Positions 23,743-31,171 of a DNA stretch of 64,000 bases are shown here, piece after piece. Below the pieces are notes generated by a model. The model made no database searches. It had not been told where the DNA came from and was given only the letters and a program-made list of their open reading frames with translations. Both the position numbers and the translations under genes were made by a program. This DNA comes from Ignavibacteriales bacterium (GTDB taxonomy: Bacteria; Bacteroidota; Ignavibacteria; Tepidaquicellales; Tepidaquicellaceae). Location of the stretch: the NCBI GenBank assembly GCA_020635255.1, contig JACKAC010000004.1:50199-114198 (forward strand), in the 5' to 3' direction. How positions within the stretch are numbered: position 1 is the first letter of the stretch; each line of letters opens with the position of its first letter.

Positions 23743-25293
23743 TTACCCTTGGGTTACATCTTTTGTCTTTGCTTTTGGAGAGACTATCTTATTACTGGAT
23801 CGCTTTCTGCTTACAGGAGGTTCATGTAGATCTCTCGGAGGTTTATAGTCAGTTGGTGGTTTCTTTATTGCTGTTGGCGCAGGACATATTACATCTACTG
23901 CGGCTATTGTCTCTGCAGGATTAAGAAGTTTTTTTATAGCATTTATTTTACTCGTTGAGATTTTTGACGGATAAAGCTTCTTCGCCCTGTTTAGAAAATC
24001 ATCTAGATTCATATCTTCACGTTTCAATACCTTCTTTAAGCCTGCTTTCTCATTCTCGTTAAATATATCTAGGACTTCTTCAAAACTCAGAACAGGCGAT
24101 GAACATATGTGACCCGAAGGTATTGATACATTGGAAAGCAAGGTTACCCTGTCGCCTGAAGCGTTAAAGTCATACAGGTGCAGATCAGACGTCATGAGAA
24201 TATTAAATAATGACATCCATCCATACTCCGATCTATCTATCTCACTCTCCTTTGTTATACTTTTACCTCTTAGAAATTCCCTGCTCAAAGGAAGTCCCGT
24301 ATCGGTTGTTTCACCGTAGATGCTGGAATTTGTTCCGAATATTATGTTTGTTAGACGGTTGCTTGCCCATTCTGCAAACCCTTCGTGAAATGCTACATAA
24401 GATTTTTTCTGAAGTTCATCGTGAGTTCCCCCGTGTACCATGAGTTGCCATGCAAGACCCCTTTCATTCTTTGAATGTTGATATGCCCAGATATGCATTA
24501 GCTCATGCATTATTGTATCCACATCGAGATGGTCAGTTCTCGAATTTCTTATAATGAATATTACCTGATTAAACGGATCGGAATATGATGATTCAACCTT
24601 ATCAGGTATTATATTGTTGTCATGAGGATATTTCAATGCTACAGGCTTCTTATCCAGGAACCTCACATCTTTTTGAAATGTGTTCATCGTTTTAAATATC
24701 TGCTTGTAAACAAACCAGACCAGGGCATGCTTCCTTGCTATGCTGTTCCCAAGATCCTCACCCCCGGCTCCAAAGGTTAGGTTTCCCAGATTTATTGTGC
24801 CCGCGGAATGTGAATTATTGTTTTTATCCTCCTTGAGGATTGTGTACCATCTCACGTTATAGGCGATCCTTCCCGTCTGCTCAAGCAATTGCTCGATCGC
24901 ATCCTCTGTTTTATCTACTATGTCATCCAGAGCCTGTATCTGGGTGATCATACCCAAAACATCACCGGCAAAATCTGTTACAGCCTCCGTGACTTTATCC
25001 ATAAATCCATCGTTCTCAGGATATACTTTTAAAGTATCATCCTTAAACTGTACTTCTACCTTAAATTGGCGGTTGCTCTTGTCCTTCTCCTTCTTGATTT
25101 TAAAATGCCCATTTGAATCGGTAAACTTCTTGTCCCAGCTGTTCCAGGGACCCCATACACCCATGACTTTTTCTCTTGCAGAAACTTTTACTTCGACGTG
25201 CTCTAGAGGCACGGTACTTGAAAAACCTGCAGAAATTGTAGGATCGCTATGCCTCAGCATAACGTTCCCTTCGATTGTCCAATTCGTTTTCAT
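23743..25293 (-). CDS. Putative zinc metallopeptidase (HExxH) with N-terminal beta-sandwich, no signal peptide
   Basis: 516 aa. Residues 1-95 look like a transthyretin/CNA-B-like beta-sandwich (SDSNGHFKIKKEK-type strands; VEVQFKDDTLKVY). Residues 263-267 are HELMH, and AFHEGFAEWASN at 302-313 supplies a probable third Glu ligand (E304), the gluzincin layout. The C-terminal 50 residues are Pro/Lys-rich and disordered. There is no signal peptide or T9SS domain. I do not recognise the full-length family. A GGGGAG ribosome-binding site precedes the ATG. Confidence 0.78.
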   Translation of the reverse strand: MKTNWTIEGNVMLRHSDPTISAGFSSTVPLEHVEVKVSAREKVMGVWGPWNSWDKKFTDSNGHFKIKKEKDKSNRQFKVEVQFKDDTLKVYPENDGFMDKVTEAVTDFAGDVLGMITQIQALDDIVDKTEDAIEQLLEQTGRIAYNVRWYTILKEDKNNNSHSAGTINLGNLTFGAGGEDLGNSIARKHALVWFVYKQIFKTMNTFQKDVRFLDKKPVALKYPHDNNIIPDKVESSYSDPFNQVIFIIRNSRTDHLDVDTIMHELMHIWAYQHSKNERGLAWQLMVHGGTHDELQKKSYVAFHEGFAEWASNRLTNIIFGTNSSIYGETTDTGLPLSREFLRGKSITKESEIDRSEYGWMSLFNILMTSDLHLYDFNASGDRVTLLSNVSIPSGHICSSPVLSFEEVLDIFNENEKAGLKKVLKREDMNLDDFLNRAKKLYPSKISTSKINAIKKLLNPAETIAAVDVICPAPTAIKKPPTDYKPPRDLHEPPVSRKRSSNKIVSPKAKTKDVTQG

Positions 25294-25328
25294 AATAAAA
25301 CTCCCCTTTTAAGGTTTTTAAATAAAAA

Positions 25329-25362
25329 AGGGGCAAAGCCACAAAATTGTGACTTTGCCCCT
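25329..25362 (-). terminator. Long-stem terminator before the metallopeptidase gene
   Basis: AGGGGCAAAG pairs with CTTTGCCCCT (25329-25338 / 25353-25362), continued after one mismatch by CACA/TGTG. On the minus strand it ends in TTTTTT. It lies 115 nt beyond the lipoprotein stop and 36 nt before the metallopeptidase start, so it ends the upstream transcript or attenuates the next gene. Confidence 0.78.
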
Positions 25363-25476
25363 CGGCTTAACAAATCAATATAAACTATAAATTAGCCTTT
25401 TGCAATACCTAATTAATAAAAGGGTTACATTGCTAAGTTATTAAATATTCAATGTTTAAATTTAATACTAATACCT

Positions 25477-25878
25477 CTAGCTATTCAAAAGCCTCCACTT
25501 ACCTACCATCTTCTGGAATACCAGCGGCCTCGGGAATGCCGGTCCATCGAAAGTGATAAGCAAGCTTTTACTGTCGATCGTGGGCTCCATGCCTTCCGCG
25601 CGCTTCATCACCTCGATGAGCACGTTTGCCTTTTGCTGTGTGAAATCCAGCATTACACGATCTACTCCGCCATTATCACTTACCCACTTCGGGCTTGCAT
25701 ACTCTTCTATAAACTCCTGCCTCTTCTCCTGCTGTAATAACCACACCATTTTTGGGAGTTCTTCCTTGATCTGCTGATCAAAAGTCTTGTAGTCGGGTGA
25801 TACCCCTGCTCCCGTACATCCATACATTACTATAGCGGTGAATAACACTCCAAGGAATAACAGTGAACTTCTTTTCAT
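25477..25878 (-). CDS. Lipoprotein of unknown function
   Basis: 133 aa from the ATG at 25878, chosen because a strong AGGAGG lies 8 nt upstream and it gives a proper lipoprotein signal with lipobox VMYGC. The frame is open 11 codons further, overlapping the LOG gene. The mature part (QQIKEELPKMVWLLQQEKRQEFIEEYASPKW...GKWRLLN) resembles small periplasmic DUF-type proteins with an NTF2-like or cystatin-like feel, but I make no family call. Confidence 0.78.
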   Translation of the reverse strand: MKRSSLLFLGVLFTAIVMYGCTGAGVSPDYKTFDQQIKEELPKMVWLLQQEKRQEFIEEYASPKWVSDNGGVDRVMLDFTQQKANVLIEVMKRAEGMEPTIDSKSLLITFDGPAFPRPLVFQKMVGKWRLLNS

Positions 25879-25894
25879 TTTGAATTCCTCCTCT

Positions 25895-26653
25895 TTAAAA
25901 TTTCTCGCCAAGGAATCTTGACGGTTTTATTATTTTCTTTTTAAGTCCGTGTTGTCTGATAGCATAATGGTGGATGTGAGCCATCGCCTCATCCACGTTA
26001 TCTGTAAACAAAATCAAATTCAGATCCTCCTTCGAGATCGTGCCCTCCTCTAGCATTATATGCATCTCTTCCAGTACATCATTATAAAATCGCTTCCCCA
26101 TCACTACCACAGGAAAGTTCTTTATCTTCTTTGTTTGTATCAATGTCAGCGTCTCAAAGAACTCGTCCAGTGTGCCAAATCCTCCCGGCAAAACAATGAA
26201 CCCGTAAGAATATTTTAATAGCATCACTTTCCTTACAAAGAAGAAATCCAGCTCGACCCACTTATCCATGTATGCGTTGGGCTGTTGCTCGAAGGGAAGC
26301 TCTATATTACATCCCACAGAACGTCCGCCGGCTTCTTTAGCGCCTCTATTCACTGCCTCCATCACACCAGGTCCGCCTCCCGTCATCACTGTAAATCCCA
26401 TATTGGCAAGCTCACCCCCAATCTTTCTTCCAAGCCTGTAATATTTGTGATCCTCTTTAAATCTTGCCGATCCAAAAACCGTTATCGCAGGACCAATAAA
26501 ATGAAAAACCCTAAAACCTTTAATGAACTCTATAAATATCCTTATTGCATAAAGTAACTCACTGCCTCTAGATTTCGGTCCTTCAAGAAAGTATCTGATC
26601 TCCTTCGTCTTTTTAGAACCGTTATCTAACTCTTTTTCTCTGCTGTCTCCCAT
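25895..26653 (-). CDS. LOG-family protein (nucleoside monophosphate phosphoribohydrolase-like)
   Basis: 252 aa. Rossmann-like fold with the two LOG signatures: GGGPGVMEAVNRGAKEAGG (about residue 92) and PGGFGTLDEFFETLT (about residue 155). LOG enzymes hydrolyse the N-glycosidic bond of nucleotide 5'-monophosphates (cytokinin activation in plants; base release from AMP-like substrates in bacteria). It follows adenine deaminase by 3 nt on the minus strand, so a joint purine-salvage role is plausible: LOG would release adenine that the deaminase converts. Confidence 0.88.
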   Translation of the reverse strand: MGDSREKELDNGSKKTKEIRYFLEGPKSRGSELLYAIRIFIEFIKGFRVFHFIGPAITVFGSARFKEDHKYYRLGRKIGGELANMGFTVMTGGGPGVMEAVNRGAKEAGGRSVGCNIELPFEQQPNAYMDKWVELDFFFVRKVMLLKYSYGFIVLPGGFGTLDEFFETLTLIQTKKIKNFPVVVMGKRFYNDVLEEMHIMLEEGTISKEDLNLILFTDNVDEAMAHIHHYAIRQHGLKKKIIKPSRFLGEKF

Positions 26654-26656
26654 CGG

Positions 26657-28303
26657 TTATCCTTCTATACTTTTACATATATCCGTAAATCCGAATCTAC
26701 TCACGTCGAATAATCCCTTATCGCTTAATTTTAAAGCCGGGATAACCGGTAATGCCATAAATGACAGCGTCATAAACGGAGCATATAACGTGCTTCCCAG
26801 TTCTTTTGCCAGCGAGTCGAGTTTGGAATATCTCTCGGCAGTTTTATAACCGTCATCGGTCGTCATTATACCCGCAACGGGTAAAGGCAGTACTTCCGTT
26901 ATACCGTCTGCTGAAACAGATATTCCTCCCTTTTCATCTATAATACCATTCACAGCATGGGCAATATCATCATCCGTTACGCCAACAGCTATTATATTAT
27001 GCGAGTCATGAGCGACACATGATGCAATTGCCCCATTTTTTAGACCGAAATTTTTAATGAACGCTACTACCGGTGCGTCGTTTGTATACCTGCAAACAAC
27101 TGTAAGCTTTAATATGTCGTTATCCGTATCCGAAACAAGGTAACCGCCTTCTGACTTTGGCTTGCATGTTATCTCGTTTGTAATTATCTCCCCGTCTATT
27201 GCCTCTATAACCCTTATCTCACTGCAGTCGCATTTCAGTCTGAAATCTTCCGCTGACTTTCTTTGCGTATTAAAATTATTTACTTCCTCCGCATTGACAC
27301 TTTGTATTAGACTCCTTCCTTTCTCGGCAACTTTCACTCCGTCGATATATGTCGCCTCCACCCTAAAACTCTCCAAACTGTCGATCACTATAAAGTCTGC
27401 CGGGTCTCCCTCCCTCATCATCCCCACGTCCAGTTTATAGTGAGGTACCGGGTTTATGCACGCGCATTTCAATACGTTAAATAGGTCATAACCCTTACTC
27501 AAAGCCTTTCTTACTATCCCGTCTATCTGGCTTACTATCAGATCGTTTGGATGCTTGTCATCACTGCAAAACATTACGTGACCGGAATGTTCGGAAATTA
27601 TTGTGTGCAGTGCATCGAAATTCTTCGCCGCTGAACCTTCCCTTATTATAATATTCATTCCAAGGTCCAGCTTGCCAAGAGCTTCCTCCAGCATGTAGCA
27701 TTCATGATCGGTTGATATACCTGCCTTTACATATATCTCCGCCTGTTCGCCCATTAATCCCGGCGAGTGCCCGTCGATCGGAAGTCCCATTACTTTCGCA
27801 ACGGTTATTTTGTCCATCACGACCGGGTCATTATTGAGGACGCCGGGGTAATTCATCATCTCGCTGAGATAATGCAGACCGTCTTTTTCAAAGAGCTCGC
27901 GTATATCATCGGCTGTGACTTCAGCGCCCGCCGTTTCAAATGAAGTTGCAGGTACGCAGGATGAAGCGCCGAAATAAAACTTAAAAGGAACTTTCTTGCC
28001 GTTGGTGATCATGTACCTTATACCTTCTATACCCAGTACATTGGCTATTTCATGAGGATCGGAGACGGTAGCAACTGTGCCGTGAACTACGGAAAGACGC
28101 GCAAATTCTGACGGAACCAGCATTGAACTTTCTACATGAACATGGGCATCGATAAATCCCGGCAAAACATAATTCGCATATTCCTTGCCCGGATCCCTTT
28201 CTATTCTTTTTATTCTGCCGGATTCCACAAAAACCGTGGCAGGATATATTTCCCGGCTATGTATGTCAATTAAATTCCCGGAAACGGTAAAAGCCTCATG
28301 CAT
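26657..28303 (-). CDS. ade: Adenine deaminase
   Basis: 548 aa amidohydrolase of the adenine deaminase family: converts adenine to hypoxanthine and ammonia with a binuclear metal centre. Visible are the TIM-barrel metal motif PGFIDAHVHVESSMLVPSEF (about 50-70), the second-shell HGTVATVSDPHEIANVLG, and the C-terminal ADE domain with ASCVAHDSHNIIAVG. Full length. Directly downstream of the hybrid kinase gene (no gap) and upstream of the LOG gene. Confidence 0.93.
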   Translation of the reverse strand: MHEAFTVSGNLIDIHSREIYPATVFVESGRIKRIERDPGKEYANYVLPGFIDAHVHVESSMLVPSEFARLSVVHGTVATVSDPHEIANVLGIEGIRYMITNGKKVPFKFYFGASSCVPATSFETAGAEVTADDIRELFEKDGLHYLSEMMNYPGVLNNDPVVMDKITVAKVMGLPIDGHSPGLMGEQAEIYVKAGISTDHECYMLEEALGKLDLGMNIIIREGSAAKNFDALHTIISEHSGHVMFCSDDKHPNDLIVSQIDGIVRKALSKGYDLFNVLKCACINPVPHYKLDVGMMREGDPADFIVIDSLESFRVEATYIDGVKVAEKGRSLIQSVNAEEVNNFNTQRKSAEDFRLKCDCSEIRVIEAIDGEIITNEITCKPKSEGGYLVSDTDNDILKLTVVCRYTNDAPVVAFIKNFGLKNGAIASCVAHDSHNIIAVGVTDDDIAHAVNGIIDEKGGISVSADGITEVLPLPVAGIMTTDDGYKTAERYSKLDSLAKELGSTLYAPFMTLSFMALPVIPALKLSDKGLFDVSRFGFTDICKSIEG

Positions 28304-29692
28304 CTATTTAGTTGCGAACCTTTCTATCTTTTTGTAAAACTCTTCCTTGCTGAACGGTTTCGCAAGATAATCGTCCATTCCGGCTTCTATACACCTATCC
28401 CTGTCAGCTTTCATCGAGTATGCAGTAATACCGATTATTGGAATATGACCGCCTGTTTCCTTCTCTATTTCTCTTATTATCGATGTTGCTTCCAGACCGT
28501 CCATCACCGGCATCTGCACGTCCATTAGTATCACGTCGTATTTATTCTTTTCCATTATCTCAAAAAGCTTGAGCCCGTTTTCAACAATATCCACGTTATA
28601 CCCCTCGCGCCTCAATAGCTCTTTTACAAGACGCTGGTTTACAAAGTTGTCTTCGGCTACTAAGATCTTGAGTTTGGCTTTTCTCGTTTTCTCCGGTTTT
28701 TGTATGTCAGCTACCGGTTCGGATTTCTCTTCCTCCAGGTCGAATGGAAGCACACAAACAAACTCTGTTCCCTGATCCACTTTGCTTTGCACCGATATCT
28801 TACCCCCCATATGATCTATTATGCTCTTCACTATCGCAAGCCCCAGACCTTTTCCTTTGTAGGTCATCTTTTCGGATTTGTTCTCGGTCGCAAAGCTTTC
28901 AAAAATGTCCTCTATCTTTTCTTTTGGAATTCCTACGCCCGTATCTTTTATCTTTATTACACAGATAGTGTTTTTAGCGTTTTTTGATTTTTGGGATATA
29001 TCGATATCTATCGTTCCTTTCTCTGTATATTTTATTGCATTGTTAACCAGGTTAACCATTATTTGCTTCATCCTCAATGGGTCACCACATACTTCGTAAT
29101 CGTCATTTGAGATGTTCACATTCATTCCGAGTTTTTTCTTCTTTGCACTCGCCTCCATAACCTTAAAGGTCTGGTTCATGAGATCCTTCAGGTTAAACCG
29201 TACCTTGTCCAGCTTGAAGTTGCCCGCTTCTATCCTGGCAAAATCCATTATGTCGTTTAGGATAGCTAGGAGCGTTGAAGATGAAAACTTAATTATGTCC
29301 AGGTATTCTTTCTGCTCTTCTGTGAGCTTTGTTAGCGAAAGGATGTCGGTCATACCTATTATGCCGTTCATCGGGGTTCTTATCTCCTGGCTCATATTTG
29401 CAAGGAAAATGCTTTTCGCGCGGTTGGATGATTCGGCTCTTTCTTTTTCGTCTAATAGCTTCTCCTTCTCCTTCACGGGCATTGGCTTGCTTTCTTTGCC
29501 TTCTCTCTCCCTCAAAAGCCCTTCGGCAATGAAAAAGAATATAAGCGTGCTCAATACCACAAATACCACTTTCATCCAGATATTTGAGCTGTAAAACTGG
29601 AATGAGAATATCACTCCGAGTAAACATAACCCGAAATATACAAGGCTTAACGTAAAGGAAGGTTTTCCAAAAAATGAGTTGGGGGTCTGCAT
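28304..29692 (-). CDS. Hybrid histidine kinase lacking the phospho-acceptor histidine
   Basis: 462 aa: two N-terminal membrane helices (about 13-33 and 38-60), HisKA (about 92-160), HATPase (about 200-318; N-box MVNLVNNAIKYT, DTGVGIP, GKGLGLAIV) and a C-terminal receiver (342-462; phospho-Asp D391 in VILMDVQMP). The H-box reads MSQEIRTPMNG: the histidine is Gln (Q102, codon CAG), so normal autophosphorylation should be impossible. ATP-binding and receiver motifs are intact. It may be a pseudokinase or heterodimer partner. It lies in line with a beta-lactamase gene and a free receiver gene. Confidence 0.88.
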   Translation of the reverse strand: MQTPNSFFGKPSFTLSLVYFGLCLLGVIFSFQFYSSNIWMKVVFVVLSTLIFFFIAEGLLREREGKESKPMPVKEKEKLLDEKERAESSNRAKSIFLANMSQEIRTPMNGIIGMTDILSLTKLTEEQKEYLDIIKFSSSTLLAILNDIMDFARIEAGNFKLDKVRFNLKDLMNQTFKVMEASAKKKKLGMNVNISNDDYEVCGDPLRMKQIMVNLVNNAIKYTEKGTIDIDISQKSKNAKNTICVIKIKDTGVGIPKEKIEDIFESFATENKSEKMTYKGKGLGLAIVKSIIDHMGGKISVQSKVDQGTEFVCVLPFDLEEEKSEPVADIQKPEKTRKAKLKILVAEDNFVNQRLVKELLRREGYNVDIVENGLKLFEIMEKNKYDVILMDVQMPVMDGLEATSIIREIEKETGGHIPIIGITAYSMKADRDRCIEAGMDDYLAKPFSKEEFYKKIERFATK

Positions 29693-29809
29693 TCTTTAAT
29701 TTGGATTTCTGATTCAGCTAACGATGATCAAAATGCCGGGTAAAACATACAACATATAAAAAATAATGATTTTTTAGGGAATTATAAATGGTTTAGAGAA
29801 AATCTATAA

Positions 29810-30580
29810 TTATAAAATTTTCATGCTTTTAATTATTTCAAGCGAAATTTTACGAGCCTTCATTCCGTCTGCTCCTTGACCAACGATATTCGTTGCAAAA
29901 ACATAAAGATTAGACCCTAACTGCACCGACCCCACAAACCATCCTAGGTCTGAGCCGTTACTCCCTGTCTTTCCGCTAAAGATTGCACCGTTTTCCAGGG
30001 TATCCTGTATAATTATTTTTTTAACAATATCCATATTCCTTTTTGAGAAAGGAAGCGAGTCGGTATATAGCTTATCCAAGAAACCAACCTGTTCATTGGC
30101 GGATATCTTGAGCGTATTATCCAGCCAGAATTTGTCTATCCCGCCTGAAATATCCATGTTCCCGTAATGCAATATATCTATGTAATATTTCATTTTTTCT
30201 TCGCCGACTCTTCTGGCTAACTCCTGGTAGTACCATACGACTGAATATTTGATCGCTGACTTCAGGTCATGATCTCTGTTCAGTTCTTCCCTGGACCTTT
30301 TCACGCTATCCCATTTGATAATGTAGTTCTCATCCGGTATCACTCCCGTTTCCAGCCCTATAAGTGAATTCGGTACCTTAAAGGTCGAACAGGGTGAATA
30401 CTGTATATTACACTGCTCCTCGTTATGCCTGATATAATATTTATTATTGTAATCGTATAAGACAAATGCCCCCGAAAACTCGCCAAAGTACTGGCTAAAG
30501 TCGGTTTGATAGCTTTTATTATCAACTTTACCGCAGGACATAAATAAGAGCCCTGTTAGTATTAATAAGATTTTTTTCAT
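29810..30580 (-). CDS. Class D (OXA-type) beta-lactamase, lipoprotein
   Basis: 256 aa with a lipoprotein signal (lipobox FMSC, Cys16). All class D motifs are present: S65-T-F-K68 (catalytic Ser and carbamylated Lys), S113-V-V, Y139-G-N, FWLD near 151-154, and K204-T-G. It should hydrolyse penicillins and possibly other beta-lactams from the outer periplasmic membrane. The divergent framework suggests a chromosomal, long-resident gene rather than a mobile one; no insertion sequences flank it. A receiver gene lies 54 nt upstream and a hybrid kinase 117 nt downstream on the same strand. Confidence 0.92.
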   Translation of the reverse strand: MKKILLILTGLLFMSCGKVDNKSYQTDFSQYFGEFSGAFVLYDYNNKYYIRHNEEQCNIQYSPCSTFKVPNSLIGLETGVIPDENYIIKWDSVKRSREELNRDHDLKSAIKYSVVWYYQELARRVGEEKMKYYIDILHYGNMDISGGIDKFWLDNTLKISANEQVGFLDKLYTDSLPFSKRNMDIVKKIIIQDTLENGAIFSGKTGSNGSDLGWFVGSVQLGSNLYVFATNIVGQGADGMKARKISLEIIKSMKIL

Positions 30581-30634
30581 TTAAGCAAATTCTATGGTAA
30601 TTACCGGAATTCCAAAATTATTTTGAAGAGAAAA

Positions 30635-31042
30635 TTAATGGGAAGTCGTTTCGGATAAGTTTAAATGCTTTTCTATCACATCGTAAAAATCATCCCTGTT
30701 AAACGGCTTTGAAAGATAATCATCCATACCGATCCTAAAACATCTCTGCCTGTCACTCTCCATGGCAAAAGCAGTTATACCGATGATCGGTATATGATCT
30801 CCTGTTAGTTTTTCTTTCTCCCTGATATATGCCGTTGCCTGGTATCCATCCATGACCGGCATTTGTATGTCCATCAGGATCACATCGTAGTTATTCTGGT
30901 CATAGAGGTCCACTGCTTTCTTACCATCATCGACGATCAGGGTATCGTACCCTTTTTTATTAAGCAGTTTCCTTATCAGCTTCTGGTTAATGTAGTTATC
31001 TTCTGCGACCAGTATCCTGTAATTGTGATATGGAATTGTCAA
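30635..31042 (-). CDS. Single-domain response regulator (CheY-like receiver)
   Basis: 135 aa, one receiver domain: acidic pair in VAEDNYINQ, phospho-Asp in VILMDIQMPVMDG, the Thr/Lys switch in ITAFAMES and LSKPF. No output domain. It is closely similar to the receiver of the hybrid kinase about 1.8 kb downstream (same MDYLxKPF...EDFY end), so one is probably a copy of the other. It may work as a phosphate sink or shuttle in the same pathway. Confidence 0.92.
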   Translation of the reverse strand: MTIPYHNYRILVAEDNYINQKLIRKLLNKKGYDTLIVDDGKKAVDLYDQNNYDVILMDIQMPVMDGYQATAYIREKEKLTGDHIPIIGITAFAMESDRQRCFRIGMDDYLSKPFNRDDFYDVIEKHLNLSETTSH

Positions 31043-31171
31043 AATAACATGAATTTTGATTTATAATACTCTTTGCCCAGATAAGTTAGAGTGAAATCAA
31101 AATCCTGAAACGAATAATACTAATTAATATCTAAAATCACAGCGGAAATTAACATTACCTTGAAAAAGTTC

